Shown here piece by piece: positions 9,401-18,034 of a stretch of DNA of 55,842 nucleotides. The DNA is taken from NCBI GenBank assembly GCA_017483185.1, contig JAFULM010000056.1, positions 1-55,842 on the forward strand, read 5' to 3'. Within the stretch, counting starts at the first letter, position 1; every line of letters begins with the position of its first letter. The translations under genes were made by a program, and so were the position numbers. A model generated the notes under the pieces. That model had not been told where the DNA came from. It saw nothing but the letters and a program-made list of their open reading frames with translations, and did not search any database. This stretch comes from Prevotella sp. (lineage in GTDB: Bacteria > Bacteroidota > Bacteroidia > Bacteroidales > Bacteroidaceae).

Positions 9401-11270
9401 CACGGGCACCGTCCCTGCCGACAAGGCTACGGGCATATCGGCCTCGGGACGTATCATCATCTCCTACGACGAGCGCATCCAGGCCGGCAATCTCGTCAAC
9501 GGCGAGGCCACGCTCGGCGACAAGCCCCTCTCTCCGGTGTGGAACACACGTTCGGTCGAGTTCAGCTACGTAGGCCTCGAATACGGCCGGACATACACCT
9601 TCACGATGCCCGAGGGCTATGTGACCGACCGCTCGGGCAACAGTGCTCCGGCCCTGTCGCTGACATTCACCGTCATGGAGCGCAGCAAACCGACGGCAAG
9701 AATATTTGACGCCGTGGTCGACAAGACGCTCTCCTTGGGTTACGGCGAGAGCATCCCTGCGACGGAGCAGATGCCCCGCCAGTACCGCTACATTCAGGAC
9801 GCCATCAACGACGCTCCGGCGGCTTCGGCCAAGCCCTATCTCATCTATGTCAAGGAAGGCTACTATGACGACCCCAACCCCTATTTCAATTCGAGCTACG
9901 GAACCCGCTGGACCGACGAGACGATGACGACCACGGAGCGCATCGGCGGCAACGGCAAGAGTCTGGACGGCACGGTGGCGTATGACGACTGCCGCATCGT
10001 CAGTGTCAACAAGCCCAACGTCCACCTCATCGGTCAGGACGTCGAGAAGGTCTTCATCGCTTCAGACCGTCAGGACGGCGGTGACAAGAGCAACTGGCGC
10101 AAGCCGTGGTATCATGTCAATGCCGGTGCGACAATCGAGGTGCAGGCCGGTGGCGACGGGTTCCTCATGTCGGGAGTGACCGTCGACAACGAGAACTGGA
10201 CCAAGGACCGTAAGGCCGGTCCGCAGGCGCTGTGTCTCAACACCGACGCCGACCGCATCGTCTTCGACGGCGTGAGGGCGCGCTCATATCAGGACACATA
10301 CAAGACCAACGGCACGTTCAAGCGCTCGTTCTGGAACAACTCGACGATAGAAGGCTCGGTGGACTTCATCTACGGCAACGGCGACGTATGGTTTGAGAAC
10401 ACCACGCTCGACATCAACCGCGACAAGGGAGGCTGGATTGTCGCGCCTAATCACGATAAGGAGACCCGCTGGGGCTACGTGTTCAACAACACGACCATCA
10501 CGACCCACTATGCCGCCGATCCATCGACCTATTCCATCTCGCTGGGACGTCCCTGGCATGAGTTCCCCAAGACCGTCTTCCTCCACACCGTCATGGAGCT
10601 GACGCCCATCAGCGGCTACTGGTCGGAGACTATGGGTGGTCTGCCGGCCCTCTGGGCCGTCTATGACATACGCGACAAGAACGGCAACCAGCTGCCTGAC
10701 GACCTCGCCGACGAGGACGGCAACAAGGTCCATCAGGACGCTTCTCGCAAGGACTACTACTATATGGACAACGGCACCAAGGTCACCGGTGAGTCGAAGA
10801 ACTGGCTTTCCCCCTCGGACATCGCTTCCTATACCGTCGAGAACGTGATGGCGGGTGACGGGACGGCCGATGCCTCCACCGGCGTGTGGAATCCGCTGCC
10901 GGCTGTTGAGAAGACGCAGACCCCCGCGCTCACGGTCAACGGCAATGTCGCCACATGGACGCCCGACGCTTTCGCAATATGCTATGTCGTGACGGTCAAC
11001 GGCCGGCCGCAGGCTTTCGTCACCGAACCGACATTCACGGGCAACGCCGGTGACATCGTGACCGTCCAGTCGGCCAACGAGCACGGCATCCTTTCGTCCA
11101 TGTCCGCCCCTGTCACCCTCGGGCCGGCGACGTCCATTGTTGCGGTTCAGGCGACAGGCAACAACGGAATTATGGCCGACAAACATGTCTATAATGTCGG
11201 CGGACAGCGCGTCAGCCGTTCGGCCAAAGGACTGGTCATACGTGACGGTGGCAAATATGTGAACCGCTGA
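6456..11270 (+). CDS. Secreted bimodular pectin esterase: CE12-like SGNH esterase plus CE8 pectin methylesterase
   Basis: A 1604-residue secreted enzyme with two esterase modules. After a signal peptide (to about residue 21), an SGNH/CE12-like domain carries GDST (Ser31), an AHND block and DGTHPSPFGA (Asp264, His267), as in rhamnogalacturonan acetylesterases. The middle has a beta-rich region, two InlB-type repeats (about 610-770), another beta domain and a Big_5-like Ig domain (about 980-1080). The CE8 beta-helix follows, with QALCLN, YQDTY (Gln1279, Asp1280), GSVDF (Asp1303) and LGRPW (Arg1365, Trp1367), all pectin methylesterase catalytic residues. The C-terminus (YNVGGQRVSRSAKGLVIRDG) looks like a surface-sorting tail of the Bacteroidales secretion type. 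It should remove acetyl and methyl groups from pectin. It sits beside the propeller/AraC regulator and has no SusC/D or lyase neighbours. Confidence 0.92.
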   Translation: MKKNFLTLMCLTMLFVVPADAVRKVWILGDSTAALQDENGNKRGWAQMLQQFFNADEIEIIDKAKSGASSKSFYKETAFWPTIKPQIGPGDIVIIQFAHNDEKCGGADGDALEEFFKANPSQKPADWDYSNKYRGTHPSETFPTYIKAYIDEAKAAGAIPIVVGAICRKYFSGSTITAAGQHNLWQKFDKIENGVYTANYTGKPSDDGTMNYPLQAKKVADSYDDVPYVDLTAATKTMYESFGADYCTENIFCVTDEQKGWKGDGTHPSPFGATLIARQFAQLVKDRCAAETDTKKKAVLKLLADHTRLSSEITFSPSTGNLGKAYVGQTLTKTVNVSAFSLASATGTFTFSATGGYLVSTDGTNYSTEVTADYTGSTLIQTLYIKLDVTSQGVIAGKLTASCGSLSGEMDLTAEAISLEGGTAVKVLYDLSANTEATVTGPCNALPETFSNMYARDYNTMNAKADWTGTAYDGQNPRVQRNCITGDQWPAGEEDENSNRYIQFGMTAPADIQIAVNKISFYAGGAGGNGMRFKAYYSTSPDFPTGEASTTNFLWQTSMTSNKAYYVSTVPVVSISDGETIYVRLYPYYGSAASGKTFCLKDVTIEGVATDAASSGAKYTLTTAVSPADAGSITAVPAGTTIKEGKTVTLTASRNFGYRFSKWTLDGRDYSTDEQIRFTMDADKSFVAEFETIPVHTVRTFVKNDAELSIGSVTLSPDEHNGKYEEGEEITATAEVSRILNFVKWEDGSTANPRLIRVSGDMDLTAEYEVQDFIAVFDASKTQSYAYPTTTNYPFPADIAWDGERNAKSLVVKVADGSPAYTQDGGTPVVRNRVGVVTTGLNGLYQNGYRTTDIAWQYQFSTRKFTSATFVSQMCAKNNADKTYKAQYSLDGTLFTDIDGAVCETLGASKITDFSFAIPADAMGRDLVYIRITGTGAATYGTDTPVGTFDGLDYYQHSESGVGNVYIMGTAEVEDDKVAPAVTGTVPADKATGISASGRIIISYDERIQAGNLVNGEATLGDKPLSPVWNTRSVEFSYVGLEYGRTYTFTMPEGYVTDRSGNSAPALSLTFTVMERSKPTARIFDAVVDKTLSLGYGESIPATEQMPRQYRYIQDAINDAPAASAKPYLIYVKEGYYDDPNPYFNSSYGTRWTDETMTTTERIGGNGKSLDGTVAYDDCRIVSVNKPNVHLIGQDVEKVFIASDRQDGGDKSNWRKPWYHVNAGATIEVQAGGDGFLMSGVTVDNENWTKDRKAGPQALCLNTDADRIVFDGVRARSYQDTYKTNGTFKRSFWNNSTIEGSVDFIYGNGDVWFENTTLDINRDKGGWIVAPNHDKETRWGYVFNNTTITTHYAADPSTYSISLGRPWHEFPKTVFLHTVMELTPISGYWSETMGGLPALWAVYDIRDKNGNQLPDDLADEDGNKVHQDASRKDYYYMDNGTKVTGESKNWLSPSDIASYTVENVMAGDGTADASTGVWNPLPAVEKTQTPALTVNGNVATWTPDAFAICYVVTVNGRPQAFVTEPTFTGNAGDIVTVQSANEHGILSSMSAPVTLGPATSIVAVQATGNNGIMADKHVYNVGGQRVSRSAKGLVIRDGGKYVNR

Positions 11271-11306
11271 ACTTAAAGTATTCATTATTACTTTATAATA
11301 AGTTTT

Positions 11307-11372
11307 TTGAACACAGAGACACGGAGACACAGAGTTATATTATCCTCTGTGTCTCCGTGTCTCTGTGTTCAA
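11307..11372. repeat. Perfect 28-base inverted repeat of the ACACAGAGACACGGAG type
   Basis: Left arm 11307-11334 and right arm 11345-11372 are exact reverse complements with a 10-base loop. It follows the esterase stop and could end its transcript, though no U-run follows. A degenerate half-repeat (GCGTCTCTGCGTCTTTGCG) lies at about 11431-11449. Confidence 0.85.
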
Positions 11373-11483
11373 AGCATAAATTAATTGTTGCAACATACTT
11401 ATCATCCCACCCAAAACCAATAAAAACTTTGCGTCTCTGCGTCTTTGCGTTGAAAATTCTGTCTTCGGCTTTAAAAAAAGTGC

Positions 11484-11491
11484 TAACTTTG
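11484..11491 (+). promoter_or_regulatory. -7 box (TAACTTTG) of coaD
   Basis: Fits TAnnTTTG, with transcription expected near 11498 and a leader of about 27 bases. The -33 region is weak (TCTG at 11458-11461). Confidence 0.6.
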
Positions 11492-11524
11492 CCGTCGGAA
11501 TAGTTTCTTAATGAACGGAAAGAC

Positions 11525-11971
11525 ATGAAGACAGGAATATTCACGGGCAGTTTTGACCCGTTCACCGTCGGCCACGACGACATCGTCCGCCGGGCGTTGC
11601 CGCTGTTCGACCGTATCGTCATCGGTGTCGGCTATAACGAGCGTAAGAAGACGATGCTCACGCCCGACGAGCGTGTGGCCGCCATCGCGGCACTCTATGC
11701 TGGCGAGCCGCGGATAGAGGTGCGCAGTTACAGCGATCTGACCGTCGACTTCGCCCGTCGCGAACAGGCCGGATTCATCATCAAGGGCGTGCGCAGCGTC
11801 AAGGATTTTGAGTATGAGCGCGAACAGGCCGACATCAACCGCCGGATTGGCGGTGTCGAGACCATCCTGCTCTACGCCGCGCCACAGTTTGAGAGCGTCA
11901 GCAGCAGCATGGTCCGGGAACTGATGCACTTCGGACGTGACGTGAGCGCGTTTCTGCCGCCGTTTAAATGA
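11525..11971 (+). CDS. coaD: Phosphopantetheine adenylyltransferase
   Basis: A 148-residue enzyme that adenylates 4'-phosphopantetheine to dephospho-CoA, the penultimate step of coenzyme A synthesis. The nucleotidyltransferase start GSFDPFTVGH carries the (T/H)xGH motif. FIIKGVRSVKDFEYE and SVSSSMVREL match the family's substrate and ISSxxxR regions. Length is normal. It precedes ybeY after a repeat-filled 220-base gap. Confidence 0.96.
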   Translation: MKTGIFTGSFDPFTVGHDDIVRRALPLFDRIVIGVGYNERKKTMLTPDERVAAIAALYAGEPRIEVRSYSDLTVDFARREQAGFIIKGVRSVKDFEYEREQADINRRIGGVETILLYAAPQFESVSSSMVRELMHFGRDVSAFLPPFK

Positions 11972-12156
11972 GGAGTGAAGAATGAAGAGTGAAGAGTGAA
12001 GAATGAAGACGAGTTGATGAGCGCGGCGAGTAAGTTTCTGCCGCCGTTCGGTGCGGCTCCCATCATTCCCATCACCCTCATCACTCCCATCATTCTCATT
12101 TGACAATAAAATAGACATATCCAGCTCCCTCCCTTCGGGAGGGTTGGGGTGGGTAT
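11972..12156. repeat. GAAGAGTGAAGAATG tract and CCCTCCC-TTC-GGGAGGG hairpin
   Basis: From 11972 a tandem of GAAGAATGAAGAGTGAAGAG-type units runs to about 12008, then CATCATTCCCATCACCCTC-type repeats to about 12100, then the hairpin repeat at 12122-12156. No gene is visible. Confidence 0.7.
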
Positions 12157-12191
12157 TTAGGGGTCAGTTGTTTTTTTAAAATTTTCTAATT

Positions 12192-12602
12192 ATGATAACA
12201 TACAATTCAGACGGCATCGCAATGCCGAAGATAAAGAAACGTGAGGTCACGGTATGGATCAAGTCCGTGGCTGCCGCCCACGGGCGTCGGGTCGGCGAGA
12301 TCGGCTATATGTTTGTGGACGACGCGAAGATATTGGAAGTCAACCGGGAGTATCTCGGTCACGACTACTACACGGACATCATCACCTTCGACTACGACGA
12401 GGGTGACGTCATCAGCGGCGACCTCGTCATCTCACTTGACACAGTCCGCTCCAACGCCGAACTGTTCGGTAAGGAATATGATGAAGAACTCCACCGCGTC
12501 ATCATCCACGGCATCCTCCACCTTTGCGGCATCAACGACAAAGGCCCGGGAGAACGCGAGATAATGGAAGCGGAGGAAAACCGCGCGCTCGCAATGAGAT
12601 AG
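12192..12602 (+). CDS. ybeY: Endoribonuclease YbeY (rRNA maturation)
   Basis: A 136-residue zinc-dependent RNase acting in 16S rRNA 3'-end maturation and ribosome quality control. The metal motif is HGILHLCGINDKGPGE, with two His spaced as in HGxLHLxGxDH; the last zinc-ligand His of the usual motif is not obvious in this reading. The preceding DIITFDYDEGDVISGDLVIS block is typical. Full length. Confidence 0.94.
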   Translation: MITYNSDGIAMPKIKKREVTVWIKSVAAAHGRRVGEIGYMFVDDAKILEVNREYLGHDYYTDIITFDYDEGDVISGDLVISLDTVRSNAELFGKEYDEELHRVIIHGILHLCGINDKGPGEREIMEAEENRALAMR

Positions 12603-12709
12603 ACGAATTAGGAATGTTGAGTGATGAATTAGTCGGCCTACGGCCGATTGAGAGTTATTCAATTACGAATTGAGCCGCACAAAGAAAGAAGGGTTACAAA
12701 ACTCGCATA

Positions 12710-12817
12710 GAAGTCTTTAAGTGTGCTAATCTCAGTCCCCTCCTTCTATGTTGCTATCCAAATAATTGGATAGCAACATAGAAGGAGGGGACTGAGATTA
12801 GCACACTTAAAGACTTC
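12710..12817. mobile_element. MITE-like perfect hairpin element (108 bases)
   Basis: Two 52-base arms (12710-12761 and 12766-12817) are exact reverse complements around a 4-base loop. The termini GAAGTCTTTAAGTGTG and the following TAATC-C-GTC block recur at 28072-28240. It encodes nothing. A sequence right after it (AAAATGAGGATGTTATGATT, from 12818) recurs at 39813 without the hairpin. A non-autonomous mobile element is the best reading. No target duplication is certain. Confidence 0.7.
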
Positions 12818-12877
12818 AAAATGAGGATGTTATGATTGGAGTAGACTGCTACAAATATGTGTGCAAAGATTAGCCCG

Positions 12878-13342
12878 TCAAAGACGGGTATATGTCACTC
12901 TCGTCCCTTCGTCGTTCAACACATCGAGTGTCTTCTCCTTCAAAGACAATATCTTCATGTATTCAATCTCACCATCATCGTCATAAGTAACCTTCAGCAT
13001 AGAGGTTTCCGTATTAAGGCTCCACGCAAAGCTGAATCGCTCCACGCCGTCTCCATCTTTCACTTCGCCGCGACCACGGCCCGTGCCATCGAATTCTATC
13101 TTCTCATAGCCACCATTGCCGTCATAGTAATAAATCCAGGAACCGACAAGGCTCGCACTGATCTCTCCCCCTTGGCTATCGTCATTTCCTCCGCCGGGCG
13201 TCCCTGCGTTTTCAGAACCATCGGTGTTGTCCGTAACCTCGACGTCATCTTTATTATCGTCGTCATCACTGCTGCAAGCGACAAATCCCACACTCCATAC
13301 CAGCATAGCCAGTAGCATCGAAAAATACTTGAATCTTCTCAT
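12878..13342 (-). CDS. Small lipoprotein with lipocalin-like C-terminal half
   Basis: A 154-residue lipoprotein: basic start, hydrophobic segment MLLAMLVWSVGFVAC with a lipobox cysteine, then an acidic linker (SSDDDDNKDDVEV) typical of surface-exposed Bacteroidota lipoproteins. The rest (GSWIYYYDGNGGYEKIEFDG…) alternates beta strands and resembles small lipocalin-like domains; function unknown. The ATG at 13342 was preferred to 13372 because the -7 box at 13377-13384 puts the transcription start at about 13370. The leader and lipobox closely match those of the gene at 41584. Confidence 0.85.
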   Translation of the reverse strand: MRRFKYFSMLLAMLVWSVGFVACSSDDDDNKDDVEVTDNTDGSENAGTPGGGNDDSQGGEISASLVGSWIYYYDGNGGYEKIEFDGTGRGRGEVKDGDGVERFSFAWSLNTETSMLKVTYDDDGEIEYMKILSLKEKTLDVLNDEGTRVTYTRL

Positions 13343-13376
13343 AGTTAATACATTGATTATTGTTAGTTTCATGCTG

Positions 13377-13384
13377 CAAAGATA
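13377..13384 (-). promoter_or_regulatory. -7 box (TATCTTTG) of the lipoprotein gene
   Basis: Read on the minus strand. It lies so close to the upstream ATG that it decides the start at 13342. Confidence 0.65.
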
Positions 13385-13510
13385 ATGTTTTTCTCTTTTT
13401 TACAAGGCCTCTCCCATGAAAATAAATAAGGAAAGACTGCGTTTTGCCAAAACATCATCGGGTGAAAGAGACATGCGGAAAACACTTACACTCCTTTGTC
13501 AGTATATAAA

Positions 13511-13553
13511 AATTCTCCCCGCAACGGCCGGTCGGCACGTTACGGGGAGAATT
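13511..13553. terminator. Terminator hairpin downstream of pnp
   Basis: AATTCTCCCCGCAACG pairs with CGTTACGGGGAGAATT around GCCGGTCGGCA. It belongs to a four-copy family sharing CCCCGCAACGGC…CACGTTGCGGGG (see 39931, 42127, 43998). Confidence 0.8.
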
Positions 13554-13583
13554 TATGTTATATCTGTGTTTTGTCTTCTATGC

Positions 13584-15920
13584 TTAGAAGTCCATCTTGT
13601 CCAGTGAGTCGTTGAAGTCCTTCGGCTCGTGGTTCTCCTGCGGCATGATGTCGCCGAGAGACGGACGCTGCGGACGTTCGCCGCGCTCAGGGCGCTGACG
13701 GCGCTCGCCACGCTCTCCACGGGGACGGCGTTCACCGCGCTCGGGACGCTCACCACGCTCGCGGCGTGCGGGACGCTCCACGTAGTCGGCCGGTTTCTCG
13801 ATGAGCACACGATGAGAGAGCTTATATTTGCCTGTCTTCGGGTCGATCTCCATCAGCTTGACCTTGATCTTGTCACCCTCCTTGATGCCGGCTTCCTCGA
13901 CTGTCTCGAGGCGCTTCCAGTCTATCTCGGAGATGTGGAGCAGTCCGTCCTTGCCCGGCATAATCTCAACGAAACATCCGTAAGGCATGATCGAGCGCAC
14001 TGTTCCGTCGTAGATTTCGCCTACTTCGGGGATGGCGACGATGGCGCGAATCTTTGCAAGGGCACCGTCGATGCTCTCCTTGTTGGGACCGCTCACCTGC
14101 ACCTTGCCCACTCCGTCTTCTTCGTCGATAGTAATCGTTGAACCGGTGTCCTCCTGCATCTGCTGGATGATCTTTCCGCCCGGGCCGATCACGGCACCGA
14201 TGAACTCCTTCGGTATCTCTATCTGGACGATGCGCGGAACCTGCGGCTTCAGTTCGGCACGCGGCTCGGCGATGGTCTCGGTGAGCTTGCCGAGGATATG
14301 CTCGCGGCCGGCCTTGGCCTGCATGAGGGCCTTCTCAAGAATCTCAAAGCTCAGACCGTCGCACTTGATGTCCATCTGTGTGGCTGTCAGACCGTCTTTC
14401 GTACCGGTTGTCTTGAAGTCCATGTCGCCCAGATGGTCCTCGTCACCGAGGATGTCGCTGAGCACGGCATACTTATCCTCACCGGGGTTCTTGATCAGAC
14501 CCATTGCGATACCGCTGACGGGCTTCTTCATCGGCACGCCGGCATCCATCAGGGCCAGTGTTCCGGCGCAGACGGTAGCCATCGACGACGAGCCGTTGCT
14601 TTCGAGTATCTGACTCACGAGGCGCACCGTGTAGGGGAAGTCCTCGGGTATCTGACCCTTCAGACCGCGCCATGCGAGGTGGCCGTGACCGATTTCGCGG
14701 CGTCCTACGCCACGCTGGGCCTTGGCCTCACCGGTACAGAACGGCGGGAAGTTGTAGTGAAGGAGGAAGCGCTGATAGCTCTTGTCGAGAACGTCGTCAA
14801 CGAGCTTCTCGTCGAGCTTTGTTCCGAGCGTACACGTAGAGAGGCTCTGAGTCTCGCCGCGTGTGAAGATTGAACTTCCGTGAGGCATGGGCAGCGGGCT
14901 GACCTCGCACCAGATGGGGCGTATCTCGTCGGTCTTGCGGCCGTCGAGGCGGATGCCCTCGTCGAGGATGCAGCGGCGCATGGCGTCACGCATCACGTCG
15001 TGGTAGTAGCGCTCCATCATGGCGCACTTCTCATCCAGCTCGTCCTCGCTGAGGTCGGCATGGGCAGCGACGTAAGCCTCCTTGAAGTCTTCCAGTATCT
15101 TGTCGAAGGCTTCCTGACGGGCGTGCTTCTCCAGAGCCTGCTTCGTGACGTCGTAAGCCTTGGCATAGAGTTCCTTGTTCATCTGCTCGCGCAGCTCCTC
15201 GTCGTTGACCTCGTGGTCATATTCGCGCTTGACGTCCTTGCCGAGCTCCTTGCTGAGTTCGGTCTGCATCTCGCACATGGGCTTGATAGCGTCCATTGCG
15301 GCTTTGAGGGCGCCGATCATGTCCTGCTCCGATACTTCCTTCATCTCGCCTTCGACCATCATGATGTTCTCGGCCGATGCACCGACCATGATGTCCATGT
15401 CGGCGTCTTTCATCTGCTCGAATGTCGGGTTGATGACATATTCGCCGCCGATGCGGGCCACGCGGCACTCGCTGATGGGGCATTCGAATGGAATATCTGA
15501 ACAAGCCAGAGCGGCTGATGCGGCAAATCCGGCCAATGCGTCGGGCTGATCAACACCATCGGCACTGAGCAGCATTACGTTGACAAACACCTCGGCGTGA
15601 TAGTTTGAGGGGAACAGCGGACGGAGCACGCGGTCAACCAGACGTGATGTCAGAATCTCGTTGTCGCCGGGCTTGCCCTCGCGCTTGGTGAATCCGCCGG
15701 GGAAGCGGCCCGCTGCGGAGTACTGCTCCTTGTAGTCAACCTGCAAAGGCATGAAATCTGTTCCGGGAACTGCATCCTTTGCGGCACAAACAGTGGCCAG
15801 AAGTACGGTGTTGCCCATACGCAGAACAACGCTACCGTCGGCCTGTTTTGCCACTTTCCCGGTCTCAATCGTGATGGTTCTTCCATCAGGCAATTGAATA
15901 CTCTTTGTAATTACGTTCAT
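13584..15920 (-). CDS. pnp: Polyribonucleotide nucleotidyltransferase (PNPase)
   Basis: A 778-residue phosphorolytic 3'-5' exoribonuclease. Two RNase PH domains, the second with [13 protein letters not shown] and [15 protein letters not shown], are followed by a KH domain ([14 protein letters not shown], about 570-580) and an S1 domain (about 640-705). The tail from about 718 is Arg/Gly/Glu-rich, with repeated RGERPxR units, and ends in an acidic NDSLDKMDF. The repetitive basic tail is probably a disordered RNA- or protein-binding extension. Start ATG 15920 with a -7 box 35 bases upstream. Confidence 0.97.
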   Translation of the reverse strand: MNVITKSIQLPDGRTITIETGKVAKQADGSVVLRMGNTVLLATVCAAKDAVPGTDFMPLQVDYKEQYSAAGRFPGGFTKREGKPGDNEILTSRLVDRVLRPLFPSNYHAEVFVNVMLLSADGVDQPDALAGFAASAALACSDIPFECPISECRVARIGGEYVINPTFEQMKDADMDIMVGASAENIMMVEGEMKEVSEQDMIGALKAAMDAIKPMCEMQTELSKELGKDVKREYDHEVNDEELREQMNKELYAKAYDVTKQALEKHARQEAFDKILEDFKEAYVAAHADLSEDELDEKCAMMERYYHDVMRDAMRRCILDEGIRLDGRKTDEIRPIWCEVSPLPMPHGSSIFTRGETQSLSTCTLGTKLDEKLVDDVLDKSYQRFLLHYNFPPFCTGEAKAQRGVGRREIGHGHLAWRGLKGQIPEDFPYTVRLVSQILESNGSSSMATVCAGTLALMDAGVPMKKPVSGIAMGLIKNPGEDKYAVLSDILGDEDHLGDMDFKTTGTKDGLTATQMDIKCDGLSFEILEKALMQAKAGREHILGKLTETIAEPRAELKPQVPRIVQIEIPKEFIGAVIGPGGKIIQQMQEDTGSTITIDEEDGVGKVQVSGPNKESIDGALAKIRAIVAIPEVGEIYDGTVRSIMPYGCFVEIMPGKDGLLHISEIDWKRLETVEEAGIKEGDKIKVKLMEIDPKTGKYKLSHRVLIEKPADYVERPARRERGERPERGERRPRGERGERRQRPERGERPQRPSLGDIMPQENHEPKDFNDSLDKMDF

Positions 15921-15954
15921 CTTTTAATTAAAACATCTAAAAATAAAAATCGGC

Positions 15955-15962
15955 CAAAGATA
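15955..15962 (-). promoter_or_regulatory. -7 box (TATCTTTG) of pnp
   Basis: Minus-strand match to TAnnTTTG, 35 bases before the start codon. No clear -33 box. Confidence 0.55.
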
Positions 15963-16095
15963 CACAAAATATCTCGGACAGCGGCATAAATGCCTGATTA
16001 TTTTGATTTTATTAGGAATTGACATCTTCAGACTGTCAGCCCTCAAGCGCATCACGACAGCCTTATGTCCCAACTTGTGCGGCGAGCCAAGATCA

Positions 16096-16150
16096 TATAA
16101 AAACAAAATCAGGAGACAAGCCCCTGCAATGAGAGTGCCTGTCTCCTGAT
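16096..16150 (-). terminator. Intrinsic terminator of the 611-residue secreted protein gene
   Basis: On the minus strand TGTCTCCTGATT (from 16139-16150) is the left arm's partner of AATCAGGAGACA at 16106-16117: a 12-base stem followed by TTTGTTTTTAT. Confidence 0.75.
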
Positions 16151-16198
16151 TCAGTCTCCGGATTTCGCTTGTCGGAACGGTTCCGGTTTGGAACAGTT

Positions 16199-18034
16199 TT
16201 AGAACAGTGCTTTGCAAATGCCGAGCTTGCCGTCGGCGAACTTGGCTCTGACTACGTAGACGCCACTGCGCAGACCGGTGCTGACAGCACCCGATACGTT
16301 GCCGGCAAACACCTTACTTCCATTTGTGGTGAACACCTCCACGTAAGCCTGACCGTTGACATTGATGATGCCGCCGCGCTCGACGCTGAGCTGCGATTTC
16401 TTGCTAATGACATTCTTCACACTTGATAAAGTCCCCGCATCAGGCATTCCCTGGAACACATAGCCGAAGTAGTAGGTATCTGTCGTATAGTCAAACGTGT
16501 TGTAAGCATAGCTCACAAGAGTCGTCATGTCGGGGCTGCAGAACGGGAGACCGCTGATAATCGCGTTCTTCGTTATCGGTTCATAGGTTTCCGGATCATA
16601 CGTTTCCACTTCGTGAGCCATGTTTTCGTTTATCCAGGCTGTCATTTCCGGACATGATGTCTGATAGTAATCCTGCATTTTGGAAACGCCCTTGGCAGGG
16701 TCCATCACCAGTGCTTCCGGGAAATACTGGTCGCCGCTGTATCCTAAAAAGATTCCGTTTTCAGCGGCGCAGGTAACATTGGCACCGCCTTCGCAGGTAT
16801 ATGTCTTGTAAGAGCCGTCTTCGAGGTTGAACACGAATGTGGTGGTCGTGGTGTATTCAACGCCTTCTTCGCGTGCCACCTTTCCTGCATTGCGTGCGCC
16901 CTTGCTCATAAAGCGTGAATACTTAGGTGACATTTTGGCTGGTGCCAAAGGACCGAAACCGGCGTCGGGAGCATAAGTGGAGGCAAAGAGCTTGCCGTCG
17001 GCCGACAACACCACATTGTTGAACGTCAGCGTGATACTACCGGCAGTGGCCTGTTCTACGGCGCTGTCATAGGCTTCCTTGTCACTCATGTATTTCACAC
17101 ATGCGGCTTCGTATGCAGCTTTCTCTTCGTCCGTCATGAAATCTTCAAGCTGGGGATAATTGGCCCAGTCGTTACCTCCGGCAGCCTGCCATGCAGCGAG
17201 GGCGTCCTTATAAGCCGTCTTCTCTTCATCTGTCATAAAGTCTCCCATTGACGGATAGTCTCCCGGATCTGCAGGCACGGTGACTTCCGGATGGGTATGG
17301 AAGAGATTAAGCGACGGCAGAGTGTAACTCCATTCTCCTGTTGATACATCACGCTTGTAAACGATGGGGTAGCACCAGAATCCGGATGTAGCGGTGATAG
17401 TTCCGGCAATGGTGTTGCCGTCGGCGCTGATGGCATTGGCCGTCACATACTGCGGTGTGCCGCCGAGAAAGTCGGTGTCAGGATGCGGCAGCAGGATGGG
17501 GTTGTCGTAGCCGCCGGCTGCGTTGCGGTACCATACAGCGGGCACCATCATGATTTTCCTTGAATCGAGTCCGAATTTGTCATTACCGACATTTCCGCAG
17601 ATCACACTTCCATCGGGTGTGATGGCGTGTGCCATGTTGAACAGGTCGGGACGGGGAGAAGGCAGAATTGTAAGCTCACCATTGGAATAGACAACGGCAT
17701 TGTCTGTCGAAGTGTAAGTCGTTTCGCTGGTAGGCTCGTACAAAACGGCATTGCCTACAGACGTACCGTCATTGGCCACACATGTACCGTATCCGGGAAG
17801 ATACTCGTTCTGATAATAGTCCGAGCCACGATCATCCATGTAAATGGCTGCGTTCTCCGGATTCTCCAGATCTATGATGCCAAGCATGATGCCGTCGATG
17901 GTGAATATGCCATACTTGCCGTTTTCAGAGACACTCATGAACGGAGCATTCTGTATAATCTGTGGTTTGAAGTCTGCGAACATCTGCATTGATGTCATAA
18001 GCAGCGCACTAAAAAGAAGTAATGTTTTCTTCAT
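16199..18034 (-). CDS. Large secreted protein of unknown function with C-terminal sorting-like domain
   Basis: A 611-residue exported protein: signal peptide MKKTLLLFSALLMTSMQMFA, then a beta-rich region with propeller-like phrases (AHAITPDGSVICGNV, ANAISADGNTIAGTI, NNVVLSADGKLFAS). The middle holds an inserted helical pair of near-identical repeats (YPSMGDFMTDEEKTAY and YPQLEDFMTDEEKAAY, about residues 255-325). The last 70 residues (INVNGQAYVEVFTTNGSKVF…SGVYVVRAKF) resemble a type A sorting domain of the type IX secretion system. I do not recognise a catalytic motif; a surface or secreted binding protein is plausible. Confidence 0.85.
   Translation of the reverse strand: MKKTLLLFSALLMTSMQMFADFKPQIIQNAPFMSVSENGKYGIFTIDGIMLGIIDLENPENAAIYMDDRGSDYYQNEYLPGYGTCVANDGTSVGNAVLYEPTSETTYTSTDNAVVYSNGELTILPSPRPDLFNMAHAITPDGSVICGNVGNDKFGLDSRKIMMVPAVWYRNAAGGYDNPILLPHPDTDFLGGTPQYVTANAISADGNTIAGTITATSGFWCYPIVYKRDVSTGEWSYTLPSLNLFHTHPEVTVPADPGDYPSMGDFMTDEEKTAYKDALAAWQAAGGNDWANYPQLEDFMTDEEKAAYEAACVKYMSDKEAYDSAVEQATAGSITLTFNNVVLSADGKLFASTYAPDAGFGPLAPAKMSPKYSRFMSKGARNAGKVAREEGVEYTTTTTFVFNLEDGSYKTYTCEGGANVTCAAENGIFLGYSGDQYFPEALVMDPAKGVSKMQDYYQTSCPEMTAWINENMAHEVETYDPETYEPITKNAIISGLPFCSPDMTTLVSYAYNTFDYTTDTYYFGYVFQGMPDAGTLSSVKNVISKKSQLSVERGGIINVNGQAYVEVFTTNGSKVFAGNVSGAVSTGLRSGVYVVRAKFADGKLGICKALF

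Noticed and set aside
3871..11270. Complete polysaccharide utilisation locus
   Set aside because: No SusC/SusD pair or depolymerising enzyme accompanies the regulator and esterase.
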